Below, piece after piece: positions 42,001 through 54,012 of a stretch of DNA of 64,000 nucleotides; within the stretch, counting starts at the first letter, position 1, and the number at the start of each line of letters is the position of its first letter. Source of the stretch: Ascaphus truei (Eukaryota > Chordata > Amphibia > Anura > Ascaphidae); contig CM071567.1 in the NCBI GenBank assembly GCA_036426205.1, positions 294,927,698-294,991,697 on the forward strand, given 5' to 3'. The position numbers were made by a program, and so were the translations under genes. The notes beneath the pieces are model-generated. The model did no database searches. It worked only from the letters and a program-made list of their open reading frames with translations, and was not told the DNA's origin.

Positions 42001-45000
42001 TTTAAACTATTGCTGTGCATCAGTGATTTCTTATTGAGGGTGTCTTTCATTTTCCATCCCTAAACATGGTCCCTTGGGGCACATTCATCAAGTGCCGGTG
42101 GTACTTGTTCTCTACCATTGACTTGAATGGGAGTTAATGCCGGAATGGTTGCGATACCGCAGATTGGCACTTGATGCCCGTACCCCATTGAAAAACTGTG
42201 TGAGTGGGCCATACACATTGCAACCCTCCTGCACCTTCTAACCAGGTGCTGCCGGTGTAGGCAGACATTCCTATTGATTATTCAAATTAATGGTTCTTCC
42301 TATAATTCGTTGGTCAAAAATGATGGTGGCTATGTAAAGGATATGTGCCTTCATAAAAAGTGTTTTGTTGTAAAATATAAAGCCTATTTTATTGAAAATA
42401 ACATGTTAATATGCCTCAATCCTATGATAAAATGAAAATAAATACTTACATAATAAACATGGAATGAGCAGACTGTTTTCGTTAATAATAAAGAAGTCAA
42501 CATACTTGGCAATAGGTGATTTTAAGGTGCAGATATTTCTCTAAAACCAACTAGAAGAGGGAGTGTGATTTACTGCAAAGTCCTTCTGATACTCAGTCTA
42601 ATTTCTCTATAACAACACAAAATCAAGAATGAGTTCATTAGTTGCACATGAATTACTATTTTACATTACCCGTGAAGCTGAAACATCAAATGAACCCAGT
42701 GAACTCTGACTGTGGCAGCACACTTGCTAGACCAGTCAGTAAATGTCAAAGTAGCATTTTTTCCCCCCCAAATCTATTTACATTTGGGTTCATTTGTGTC
42801 AAAATTCCCATTTTGTACCGTGACATTTTCTTCATCACAGTCTGCTTATGATCAGCAATTGCTTCAGCTTTAGTAAAAGGCTGACAATGAAAGAACAACA
42901 GCCAGTGGCCATATGAGCTACATCAGCTATGGATGAAACATCCTCACAGGACTACAGAGACTTAGAAGAAGATTGGATAAAAGGTCTTCTGCATGGAGAA
43001 TCCTGGCAGGTTAGTGGCATGTGGACTTAGAGTGGGGATATGTAAATGGATGGCAAGCATTGTGCCTACAGGTATGTTTATTAAATCATCCTTTAAAAGT
43101 GATGTATTTAAAATCCATATATAAATGTTCCATATGCAAAAGTTAACAATGAGTTGCTTCACATTTTATCTCCACTTTAGGATGAATAAGCGGTTAAAAA
43201 ATGTAATGTTATTTGCCCGCTTTGGAAGCAGAAGAAATTTCCAATTGCTTCTGTATCTGAATTATCATTTTAAAAGTCATACCTTTAAACGGCAGCATCA
43301 AAGAAAATCTGCTGATTTTGTTTATAAAGGTCAAAGTGGTTTGTTATATTGGCAATGAAGGAAATTGAGCACCTGTAAAATGAAGTGTCCATTACATCAA
43401 AGTAATAAAAGTAAATGACAAAGGAATTTCAGTTAGTCATTTTAATTAGACGAATAGCATTGTCAAAAGCATTATGTTTCTATTACCTTCCTCCAAAGGA
43501 ATGGAGAGATATTACATGCATAGGTAATGTAAAAGGATTCCTTGTGGATATACTGTACCGTATAATGTAAGTAGAGTAAACAGGAGGCTTCACTAGAACA
43601 AATCACTTGCCAATAAGGGCATTCTTTTTTGCTTTCAATTAATTTTTTGTTACTTTCTAGAAATGGTGTGGCTTAGAATGCACCGCCCTTAGAAAATGTG
43701 TCCCATTTAGTTTACAAATTAAATCAATATTTTTTTATCTGCGTTTCCATACATACAATATACCCATAAAATGTACATTTTTAAGATTATTGCCGTCTGT
43801 ATTGTATGATTCAGTGTAAGCAAGATTCAAATAAAGTAACGTTCTCTTTTTGTATTGATACCTATTTCTCTTTAGTTTGTGAAACTTGAACAATCTTTTC
43901 TTGTTTGTTTTTAATATGAAATATCCATACATATCAATACCATGACAGTTGATGACTAAAACTTTTATACTCTGTAAATTGCAGAATGCTACAGTACCTT
44001 TCCAAAATAATACCTATCAAACAAGTTAATTGCAACCTTCACTTCTATAGCCGTACCCAGAATGCTGTGCACTTAAATAAGTACAGTAGTATGCAACTCT
44101 TTGAACACTGACATTTCTTTAACAAACACAGTTAATACAAATGAGACTTTTCATGTTCTACTTTGCTACAAGGTGAAACACAATTTTTTTTGCAATATTC
44201 AAGATTTTGACACAATCTGCGTGTTTTTGGAAAAAGACAGGTTACACGATGTGTAGTTAATAATGCAGATAGATGTATGTGTGGAATCACTTAACATGCT
44301 TGCTTCAGAAAACAAGTACATGGCCATGATGTTTTATCGGTCCTTAAAAACATTAGCAAACCTGCTTTTGTTGTCATTTGTACAGAATGAGGTAAGAACA
44401 GATCAGTTTGCTAAGCCACTCTGTTTCACAACAATTTGCACAAGCTGATACCTCTATTGCATGCGATCTTTAAATTGAATCTCGCACTGGGATATGCTGA
44501 GACATCTGGAGCAGACTGAAAAGCTCAAATGCGCAGATGATCCATGAGCAGATACTGTAAACCTTATTTCAAATTGTTGAGGGGTTTATCATTTATTGCA
44601 GCGTATTGCCATGATCGTGTAAACTTGAACAGTTTATTGTATCAAGTGCATTTAACCACTTGTGCATTAAGTGATTTTTGTATTTTTGGTTTTACTGTTC
44701 TCAATTATAATGATGATCCATTCTAAAGGTACTTGTAATGGATTTTCTAAATACTGTAGCAACAAAGCTTTCATATAATTTTCCTAAATTAATTGATAGA
44801 CGTATTAATATTTTACCTACTATATGCCCAAATGAGATGCAGAACTCCTGGCATTGAGTGGGATAGATTATAGCATAGTGAATGTATTTCACTTTATAAT
44901 TGAACCCCTTTTTAAGCCCTAATAAAACAATTTACATATTAATGGAAAAAAAAATGGAAATGATGTAATTCTATTAGTTCCGGTTCTCGAATCTTATTAA

Positions 45001-45955
45001 TACATCCACACCTTGTAAATGACAAGTTATTAGCCATAGGGCCTCATTTATATATGGTAATATAATATAGCATGTGAATTAATGGAGTTTACCTCTTGCA
45101 GTAATTGGTATTCACTAATGCATTATCTGTAGCTGTGTCATGTAACAATTACTGAGATTGTGTTACACAATGAAAAATGGTACAGTACCTTTAATAGCAA
45201 ACTCATGGTCAAAAAGAGCACAAGCTTCCAGGACCACAAAGTTCTCTTCTGGCAATTTCTTGAAAACAAATCTGAAATAGCATGGCATATTTATTCAAGA
45301 ATGAACACATGTAAGTTGGCCAGGAATTATGGTAAGGGTATGAGGTATCTGGACGGATGTCAGAGTAACATACTTCTACCGTAATTCTTCTTTGTCTATT
45401 CTATGGGCAAACACTGTACCATCCTCTCTTTGAGATTGTGTTAGAAAGACTAGTTTCTCGTGAGTTAATACCAAAGGCAGGCAATTGTGTTTTTTTTTTC
45501 TAGCATCCCTCTATTTTTATTAGTGTTGTTATTTATTCATTCTTGGTAAATATCTGTGTTTCCTTCAAAGGACCCCTCTTCATGTCAGTGTGTGTACTTG
45601 AAAGCGAGCAGCAGGAACAGTGACAGAGGCAAACACAGTAAAAGTCAGACAAAGTATAACCTTTATCTTGGCAATCTTTTTAGCTTGGCAATCTTACACT
45701 TTGGCTCCGTTTCACTCTGTATGTTTGAAAGGCAGTGTCACCTACTGGAAAGCAATCTCTTCCACAATTATTTGTTTGTCAAAAGGCAGTCTTGATGCAA
45801 TGCCTTCTCACCTTGTATGGAGAGTCATTCAGAGGGAGGCAGCGACATTAGAAGATTGTTTCAACATTCCATGAATCTTCTAAATACTACTTCCATTCAA
45901 TCCATGAATACTCCGTAGCAAGAAGGGGAAGAATGAAAGACTAGGCAAGAATCAA
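39097..45955. other. Quiet AT-rich region; candidate conserved blocks
   Basis: No TE protein apart from a short piece at 40011-40062 (GTCCTGGGCCTCGGGAAA..GCGGCCCTGA) like the right end of the hAT element at 62 kb, and an L2-like tail near 40425-40470. High-complexity blocks without stops-to-repeat signature at about 43120-43370, 43420-43500 and 44240-44700 have the mixed AT-motif look of vertebrate conserved non-coding elements. That is only a suspicion. Confidence 0.35.
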
Positions 45956-45985
45956 ACTTTCCAGGAGTTGTCCTTCATCAGTTTG
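45955..45985 (-). ncRNA. Degenerate hammerhead-like motif without stem III
   Basis: Minus strand: stem I CAAA, intact core CUGAUGA (45981-45975), stem II AGGA/UCCU with loop CAAC, an extra G, GAAA, then directly UUUG pairing with CAAA. Stem III is missing, so cleavage is unlikely. Confidence 0.45.
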
Positions 45986-46544
45986 GGATCATACTGTATA
46001 TTGTAAATATTATATATTACATGTTATGGTTCTCAGGAGTCCAGTTTTTTTTTGGGAGCGCAGGTATATGTGAAAAGAAAACATACAAACAATAGTGCAA
46101 TATGTTTTTGGTGATTGTGAGGAGTTGATGTCTCCAAAATCCAATGATATTTGTACTCACAAATTTCTCAATCTTTTAGTGCATGTTCCAAATAGTGGCA
46201 ATATAAGTATCTTTGCGGTGCTGTATCAGATGATATCCACAGGTATAGGAACCGTCGTGGGATAGGATAAAGAGACCAAAAATAGTGTAGACTGATAAAA
46301 ACTTTATATGACGTAAATATATGGCAAAACACACTCACATGGTTTTAGATCAAAGCAAGCATTTGATCAAATGTTAGACGCAAGCGGCTTGAATCTGGAG
46401 CAATCTTCTTACTCCTCCACTCAGCTGGGCTGGCATCGCCTGTCCCCGTACTTCCGGATCGAATCCCCGGATGCTGGACTGGAAGCAGGTCTGTAGACAA
46501 GCAGGCAGCACTGTGTGTAGTATCCCACTCAACAGTGACCGGAT

Positions 46545-46588
46545 CCAGTGTATGCGTTTCACCTTTAGCAAGGTTTCATCAGCAGTGT
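46545..46588 (-). ncRNA. Hammerhead-ribozyme-like motif with intact CUGAUGA core
   Basis: Minus strand: stem I CACUG, core CUGAUGA (46582-46576), one unpaired A, stem II ACCUU/AAGGU with loop GCUA, GAAA (46560-46557), CGCAU and A17, stem I partner CACUG (four of five pairs). The most canonical core in the window and located in the 3' part of a PLE. Confidence 0.75.
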
Positions 46589-47029
46589 CCATGAATGATT
46601 TGGATGCCTTTAAATACCCTATACAACTGTTTCATTGGTGGTTTCAGCCACATTAGAAACTAAATGTCGACATTAATTGACCACAAAATAACAATAAAGA
46701 TGTCACTATGCTATAATTAAGTGTGAATTGACACTAAAAACATTAAGAAAGTGATACAATAGTTAATTCTCTAAGCACACATGCAGAGAGATCCAAAAAT
46801 AATATAATACAATACCAATAAAATAATAATTAATAATAAAAATTAATAACTAGTTATGATGTATTCAAATCTGTAATAGACAATGGAATAAAGACAGAGG
46901 TTAGAGATAATTACTAAAAGAACCTAAGTATATTTATAACTGGAATTGATCAGTCGGCATGAGACAAATCGATCTGAAAGCACATACTAGAATCACATTA
47001 TCCCTAAAGGAATACACTAAGGTCAAAAT

Positions 47030-47960
47030 CAATATTTAGACCGGCAGGTGACATAGTACCCAATTGGTAAATCCAAAATGACTCTCTTTTTATTAGATCT
47101 ATATTTATGTCCCCACCTCTCCAATGTGGCATGACCTGTTCAATCCCTTTATACATTAACCCTTAGGGTCAGCATTGTGTACTGTAAGGAAGTGATTAGA
47201 CACGCTATGTGTAACTAACTTTCTTTTTATATTTCCAATGTGTTCTAGAATCCGTGTTCGTAGTGAACGGGTGGTCTTCCCCACGTACTGTAGACCACAT
47301 GCGCATTCCAGGAGATACACTACAAATTTACATCTGCAATTTATATGTCTATTATATAGTTTTTTCCAGTTGTATTAGATTTGAATTTGACCCCTGGAAC
47401 AGAGCTATAGCTACAAGTTGTCCAGGTTTTGCAATTGAAGAATCCTTTAGGGAGATTCAACCACCCAGGAATAATAGTTTATTTTTTAGGGCACTCGGAA
47501 CTAGTTTATTTTTAATATTGACTGCTTTCCTAAATAGAACTTGTGCTCTACCTGGGATATTATTTCCAAGAATAGGGTTATTTTTCAACATGTGCCAGTG
47601 TTGATTCAGGATATGTTTTATTTTTCCAGTTTCTTTGTTATATTGGGTTATAAATGGCACCTCACATTTCTTCGTAGCCTGGATTTTATTTGGAATTAGG
47701 ATCGAGTCTCTTGTCAAAGATATAGTTTTATTTAGTGTTTCCACTATATTAGTTTTTTTGTATTTCCTTTATACAAATGTATTGGTAAGATTATCAGATT
47801 GTTCTAGGAAGACATTATTCTCAGTACAGTTTCTTTTAAATCGTCTATACTGACCAAATGGAATGTTTTTGATCCATTTTTTTGGGTGACAACTGGACTC
47901 TAGGATGAAGTTATTACTGTCCATTTCTTTAAAATAATTATTGGTTTTAATTTTATTATC
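47030..47960 (-). pseudogene. PLE linker and GIY-YIG endonuclease
   Basis: The linker at 47744-47457 reads VPFITQYNKETGKIKHILNQ, HWHMLKNNPILGNNIPGRAQ and FRKAVNIKNKLVPSALKNK. The endonuclease reads CRCKFVVYLLECACGLQYVG, KTTRSLRTRILEHIGNIKRK (47345-47224), with the Y..Y.G..(T/S) and R..EH motif. The C-terminus reads LIKRESFWIYQLGTMSPAGL, NIDFDLSVFL, ending near 47030. The cysteines before and inside the domain are those PLEs keep next to GIY-YIG. Confidence 0.85.
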
Positions 47961-47974
47961 TTCAATATAAATTG

Positions 47975-48900
47975 TTAAATCAAGGAAATTATTTTCCAAA
48001 TTACTAATAGTTGAAGTAAATTTAAATTTACCGAGTTTGAATCCAGATATGCAAGAAACCCATCCAGATCTCGTTGAGACCCCTTCCAAATAAAAATAAT
48101 ATCATCTATGTTCCTATGCCATGTGACCAGATTCGTGTCGAGTCCCACCCATGACCTAATATGGTCATCTTCCCATACGCTCATGAAAAGATTTGCGTAA
48201 CTTGGTACGAACCTGGTCCTCATGGCTGTCCCACATAGTTGGAGATAAAAAACTCAATCAAACCAGAAAAAAATTCTCTTTAAAAAAATTCAATACAGTC
48301 GATAAGAAATTGGATCTGTAATTTCGGCATTTTTCCACTTTTCTCCAAAACTTTCATCACTGCCCTACATCCATCGCTATGATTAATCGAAGTGTGTAGA
48401 GCGGTGACATCAGTGGTCACTAAATAGTAGCCATCTTTCCATTCTATTTTATCCAATAGAAGCAAAACATCATTAGTATCTTTAAGATGGGATCATGAAT
48501 CTTTCACTAGATCCTGTAAAAAACTGTCAATAAATTCTGTCAAATTTGATGTCATTGAACCTATGCCTGTTATAATCGGCCTTCCTGGTGGGTTTAGTCT
48601 ATCCTTATGGACTTTAGGCGGAAAAATAAAAAACAGGAATTTTGGATTTTCTATAGTCAAACATTTGAATTAATTTTCTTCTAGTATTCCCTTTATCCTG
48701 CCTTCCTCCAAATATAGATCCAATTTTTTCTTAAAGATTTCTGTGGGGTATGTTTCTAATTTTCTAAAGGTTTTAGGGTCTCCTAAAATTCTTTCTGCTT
48801 CTTTCATATAGTAGCTATGATCCATAATAACACCCCACCCGCTTTGTCAGCCTGCTTAATATCTAGGCTTTCATCTGACGTTAGTTCTTCTAATGCCTCT
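47975..48900 (-). pseudogene. PLE reverse transcriptase
   Basis: In order on the minus strand: ADKAGGVIMDHSYYMKEAER, FIFPPKVHKDRLNPPGRPII (the K.H.....PGRPI motif), YYLVTTDVTALHTSINHSDG (motif A, catalytic Asp), and RNIDDIIFIWKGSQRDLDGF (motif C, with IDD in place of YxDD). Shifts and stops separate these blocks. The enzyme copies RNA at a nicked target. Confidence 0.82.
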
Positions 48901-48984
48901 TTTTAAATTTTGAACATGTTATAAGATGTTTCACTTTTTTTCATTGTAAGTGCTTCTAAATTAGTTGGAAAAATAAGGGTAAAA

Positions 48985-49480
48985 GGGGACGATAGACAGC
49001 ACTCTGATAGTGTTAAATATATGCAATTGCAGGGTGCACAGAACAAAAGGGGACCCTTATTCCCCTGTATAGTACTAACAAATCTACGTAAGTACCAGTA
49101 CTCACTGTCTAATAGCTAAATGATGAAAACAGTTGTAATGCAGAATAAACATTTAATAATAAAATGAACCAGAAATAAATCAAATGTGTTTGCAGAAACC
49201 AGTATCACAAATGGGCATGTCACAAAGTGAGGGGTAGGGGGGGGGGGGGAGAAAGGAAAAGGGGAAAAAACATGAAACACAAGGAATATACACAAAAAAC
49301 GGAGAACGGAAAGTATGCTAGGGGGGCGACGTTTCGAGGGACTACCTCTTCATCTGGCCCATTCCCCCTGGTCCCCCTGGTCCAAAAGGACCGAGAGGTA
49401 CTTCCCTAAGCCTCCCTTCCCCTATAACAGTCCTGAAACGCATCAGAGTGTTTATTTGTACTCCCGATGACCACCAAATA
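48985..49480 (-). mobile_element. PLE terminal region nested in the larger PLE
   Basis: Non-coding with GACAGCACTCTGATAGTG, an A-rich stretch, a poly-G run (49227-49239) and a hammerhead-like motif. It breaks the larger element between its RT and N-terminal parts. Edges approximate. Confidence 0.55.
49324..49360 (-). ncRNA. Hammerhead-like motif, core CAGAUGA
   Basis: Minus strand: stem I GGGC paired perfectly with GCCC, core CAGAUGA (U4 changed to A), one unpaired A, stem II GAGG/CCUC, GAAA, stem III AC/GU, C17. The U4 change should weaken or abolish cleavage. Confidence 0.6.
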
Positions 49481-50128
49481 AATTCTTTTTAAAATTGGAA
49501 CTGGTTGCAGCCCCCATTGTTTACAGCCGCAGTGCTCCGCCGTCGGATCCCACGGGACCACCCACTACATATAAATTAAACCTGTTTGGCCCCAATGTAG
49601 GGGCAAAAGTGAGACCCTTTGCAATAACCTCATTTTGACTGGCTGTGAGAGTTTTCCCACTTACAGTAGGTTAAAAATATTTATATTTAAGATCAGTGGA
49701 TTCTTCATGTTTTGCCTCTTTCGTCCCCCTCGTTTCCCTCTGACATTCGTCTTTTTCTTATTTTGCCTTCGGGGCTATCACTTTCCATTAGGGGTTGAAG
49801 CCTGTTTCTGGTCTCCCATGAACCCGAAAACCCCGGTTGGTCTAAAAAGGTTAATTCCCTTTTAAAGATGTCTGAAATGTACTAGGGCGGAATGTTTTTT
49901 TCCTTCCCTTTCTTCTTTCTCTGGTTTACTCTTAATTTCTTTCTGTTCTATATTTTTAGATTTTTCTTTTTCCCCATGGGGTCTTAGATTGCCCTCAGAG
50001 TTTTGTCTCCATATAATGGGTGACATAAATCCTACATGCTTTTAAGGGTAGTTATCTGTATAAGGGGACTCTGTATGAGGTATCCATGTATGGTTCTTTT
50101 TTGTCACATCCGTTACCTGAATCTGACT

Positions 50129-50736
50129 TTACTGAGTGATCAGAATGCTAACTCCTATTGGGATTAAATCTGCAATCCATTTTGTTTTTATTTTTATTCC
50201 ATCTTCTTTCAATACCCTTGCATAATCATTTTGATCTCTTTTAAATGTCTTTGGTTTTACTGTAATGATCTCTTTCTCTAAAATGTCAATATTCTTTTTG
50301 TAGACTAGCATCTCTAGTGTTAAAATCCTGGATTTTCTCTAAGGGTCCTAGATCTATTTTAACCTCCTTAATTTCTTTATCTACAGTACTGAGGTGTTTC
50401 TGATGTTGTATAATAATCAACTGCGTTGATCCAGTGAACATTTATCTAAAATTAAATTCCAATTTGAAATAAAATCCTCATCCTCTAAATCAAAGGAAGG
50501 TTTTTTGTTAATCCTACGTCCCCTTGGACTCTTTTACATTCCACGTATTTCTCCAAAAAGATTAGGTCCCACCATTTTCTGGTGTCACATATTAACAGAT
50601 GTTCTAGTTCTTTAAAGATAATATCTATACGTTCTTTATCATCCATTTCAACAACCTTTACAGATTGCAGAATGGATTCTAAATCGACGTGTATTCCCTG
50701 TCTTTTGGAGAAAACATTGGACGCAGCCATTTTCAA
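50129..50736 (-). pseudogene. PLE N-terminal region
   Basis: Starts MKMAASNVFSKRQGIHVDLE at 50736 and stays open to 50485. It continues with shifts through NWNLILDKC and a second open piece at 50311-50129 (NIDILEKEIITVKPKTFKRD, WIADLIPIG). It has the charged, helical character of the region upstream of RT in PLEs. Function of that region is poorly known. Confidence 0.65.
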
Positions 50737-50807
50737 TTACAGCAAATAATTAAATACAATTAATAACTAGATTAGTGCAGCAGTGATAACTATAAAAGTA
50801 CAAGCAG

Positions 50808-50998
50808 TGCAAAAACAGATGGTGTTACCCTCAATGGCACTTTTAACCTAATCAGTGATATTTCTTAAAACAAGAATATATTATTAATCCAAATTTGTGC
50901 TTAATTCAGTATAAAAAGTACATCGAATACATATAATTGTTAAGTGAAAAATCTATATTATATAGAAATATAATATAAAAAACACCATCTGTTTTTGC
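50808..50998. repeat. 19-bp perfect inverted repeat enclosing AT-rich DNA
   Basis: TGCAAAAACAGATGGTGTT (from 50808) and AACACCATCTGTTTTTGCA (to 50998). It lies directly upstream of the PLE start codon at 50736, so it may be part of that element's 5' end or a separate foldback insertion. Confidence 0.7.
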
Positions 50999-51666
50999 AT
51001 GTTATGGTTCTAAATGTGTAAAGCTATTAAAAGTGAAACAATGAACCAGGAGACAAAAAATGGTATAGACAGTATAATATGGCTAAATGTATCACTTGTA
51101 TCACCTAAATATATTATTAATTTAGCCAATGTTATATTTAAAACTGGGATTGCACTGTAGGTTTCAGTACTTGAGTTTATGAAAGATTATTAGAACCTCC
51201 TCAATATTTGACATGAAGCCCAACCCAAAGTTGTATCTTATTTAAAACAACACTGGCTAGAGCTATTCTTTTCATTTAAATTCTGGTGGGTAGCATAGCT
51301 GCTAAGTGAAACTGCACCATGAAGCTATAGAATATGTATCTAGCAAACTGAATATGACGTAAGGGATTTTCAGATGTTTGGTGGCATTCTGCCTCAAACT
51401 GACATTCAGGTATTACGCAGATGCATATGCTGTTAGGTAGATGATCTGTTTGCCTCTTGCCAAAGTAAACATGTAAGGCTTTGTTAATTTACCCCACTGA
51501 TATCTATATTCTCCTGTTCTTCAGAGTGAATGAACTTTGAGATATGCAAAACCCTTGGGTAGTCCAAGCACTAAAACAAACTTTGATTGATTGATATGAT
51601 ACCAAACCCCTTACCTGAGTACATAAAGAGACTGCAACTTATCAACAGATTCATAATACTTCATAA
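50999..51666. other. AT-rich non-coding DNA
   Basis: Nothing recognised. Confidence 0.5.
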
Positions 51667-51968
51667 TGTAACATTATACTTTTTCGTGCAGTGGTTGTCA
51701 ATATGAAGCTGGCCTAGCCTGAATGGGCGGCACAGCAGATGAACGGGGGGTTTGGCCTCCCCGAACTGGATTGGCCGCAAGGGCGGCCGGGGGGCGGAGA
51801 CGGGGAGGGGTCTTAAGGTATAAAACCGGTAGCCAGGAGGGAGGAGCGGCCTCTTGCTGGCGTGGACTTGCGGCACGCTATCTCCAGTTATTACTATGTT
51901 TATTATTAATAAACAAAGCCGCGGCCATTATACCTCCAGACTGTGTCCTCTTGTTATTGGTACGTTAC
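51667..51968 (+). repeat. Possible compact LTR (about 300 bp)
   Basis: GC-rich block with a TATA box (TATAAAA, 51819-51825) and AATAAA 90 bases later (51908-51913), ending TTGGTACGTTACA at 51968. The TGT...ACA ends could be TGTAACATTATAC (51667) and GTTACA, but no target-site duplication matched. A GC-rich promoter block is the alternative. Confidence 0.4.
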
Positions 51969-52126
51969 ATGTAAATAATACTAGGAGAGGGGGGGATGCT
52001 CGCGCCTCCCTGGTCATTTTATCTCCTTGTTTCATTATTCTGCCTTACATTTGTGTATTACGTTGTCTATGTGCGTATTACCATAGTGGTGCCATTAGTT
52101 TGAAATTGAGGTACTTACATCATTGT

Positions 52127-52156
52127 TACAATTAGCAGCGCTATACAAGAACATGC

Positions 52157-52196
<40 letters not shown>
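52127..52196 (+). repeat. L2-like tail followed by (ATT)n
   Basis: AGCAGCGCTATACAAGAACA then TGC and twelve or so ATT units. The GCGCTATA..AA tail before a simple repeat is typical of L2-related elements. Confidence 0.55.
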
Positions 52197-53616
52197 ATAC
52201 AAAAACAGTTCATCTAATTTGCTAAATATTTTCCACTTTTGAATATTCCTTTGCCTATTACAAAGTCACAATGTCTTGATAATACGAATATGAACTGTAA
52301 AATAATTAGGTTTTCATCCTTACATAAAATGTGCAGATACTGACTACGACTTCATGAAAATCCCTTACACTAATATCCTATGCACTTTACACAAAATAAT
52401 GCTTCATTTAATCTGATAAATGTGGACATGGAGCCTCTTTAGAGTTCATGGTTTGATAAACAAAATTTAAACTATCATTTATAAGATCGATAGTAATTAC
52501 AGAACACAAACTACATGGTCAAAGAAAGCTGACAAACAAGTCCCAAGTCTAGTATGAAACAACATTGCATGGCTTTTGCTTAAAAGAGCAATTTATGTTC
52601 AAGGGATATAAAGTGTTGACTCATCATAAAAATGAACGTAAATCACCTTATATTGATGAGCACAACAAACTTTTAACCTCCCCAAGTTTATACTTACTAT
52701 AGAAAATGTTGTGAAAATATGTAGAGCATAAATTACGTTTTTAACTGTACCAGTTCAGTTTGCCTCAGAGACTGAAAGGCATTGAGAGTGGATTAGCTGC
52801 TGTGATATGTTTTAGTTGCTTGAGAGATCTTTGTTTAACTAAGAACTGTGATTAACATACAATTTATAGGCTCCACTTCAAAACATGAAGAAAACTTTGT
52901 GGTAGGAGGAAGAAAATACCACCCAGTGTTACATAACACCGATGCTGTATAACCCTTTGATAAATGTGCTGTTGTTCTTCCAAGACTGTCCAGCCAGTTC
53001 AAAATTCAGGTACTGTACCTTCAAAAGGGTGACACGCACCACACATATACAACACATGGAATATACAGATGTAGCAAGGCTTCCCTATTCTGACTCAGTA
53101 GATAGTGCTGCGGGGGGTCTATGCTTCCGGATTGGACCCCCACAGAAGTTTGGGTACCCTGGCTTGTCCTGGTGCTGAAAATAATAAGTCTTGCTAAATC
53201 TGTATAAAGCATTGTCATTCCCAATCGGTGAAAGATATGTGGGATAATTCAATGCACTCACATGTACATGGTGGAATTCAATCTTTCGAGTAGGATAGTA
53301 TAATTTCTATCCACATAAATCTGAAAAAATATGTTGGATCAACAGAGTACAGTAGGAGCATACAGAGGAGAGAAGTCTGCTGTCTTCCCGGATGAGCCCC
53401 AGTGAGAATTGGAAGTGACGCAGACAGCGGATCACAGAACCGGAAGTGGGGCAATGCGGGCACTAGATTTGTGTGGTGGCTATTTTGGGTGATCTATTAG
53501 TGGGGCTAAACTGACTATTTTGTTTGCATGCACATGTTAACAAGTTTTGGATCTAAAGTTTGAATTGAAATCTACTACACTATATAGTTCTCTTTCTCAT
53601 ATCCATGCTCATATGA
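52197..53616. other. Non-coding, nothing firmly recognised
   Basis: Mostly AT-rich. 53100-53470 has ordinary GC content (GGGGGGTCTATGCTTCCGGA) and may be repeat-derived. Confidence 0.4.
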
Positions 53617-53823
53617 TGTAAGGGTAACACTCCCTGCCCGGCTCCTAGAGAGTTTACATCAGTGTCTATATTATTGGCCACTCAGAAGACATTTGCATGG
53701 TCAGGGTGTTGGATTGGTGCGCCTGGACATGGAGTAGCAAAGATGGAAATGATGGGCGGCAGGAACTTTTGTATTGTAGTATAAACAACACTCTTTATTT
53801 GTGCCTCCCTTTATACTGGGAAA

Positions 53824-54012
53824 ATGAAAAGGAAGGATCCAGCGCTCAACAGATTTTGCAAAAATATCAAATTTTATTGCGCCATACACAACCACCGTTT
53901 CGACCTTAGTAGGTCTTTTTCAAGTGAAAAGGCCGAAACGGTCATTGTGTATGGCGCAATAAAATTTGATATTTTTGCAAAATCCGTGGAGCGCTGGATC
54001 CTTCCTTTTCAT
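53824..54012. repeat. 189-bp palindrome made of two PLE ends
   Basis: The left arm 53824-53922 and the right arm are inverted copies meeting at about 53926. Shared blocks are GGAAGGATCCAGCGCTC, ATTTTGCAAAAATATCAAAT, TTTATTGCGCCATACACAA and ACCGTTTCG. It is inserted into the LTR above. Each arm holds hammerhead-like sequence at its inner end. Confidence 0.88.
53891..53926 (-). ncRNA. Hammerhead-like motif with U3-A8 core
   Basis: Minus strand: CAC, core UUGAAAA (53923-53917), one unpaired A, stem II GACCU/AGGUC with loop ACUA, GAAA, CGGU, then G at the cleavage position (17), which should block cleavage. The other arm has C there (GAAACGGUC) but a truncated stem II. Confidence 0.55.

Larger units (their letters stand above)
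46040..50760 (-). mobile_element. Nearly complete, decayed Penelope-like element
   Basis: Minus strand, about 4.7 kb: 5' coding start at 50736, RT at about 48900-47975, linker at 47744-47457, GIY-YIG at 47345-47224, C-terminus to about 47030, and a non-coding 3' part with a hammerhead-like motif at 46545-46588. At about 48985-49480 it is interrupted by another PLE end. Many stops and frameshifts. Confidence 0.85.

Noticed and set aside
49430..49450. CCTGAAACGCATCAG as a hammerhead 3' half
   Set aside because: No CUGANGA core or stem II upstream at a sensible distance.
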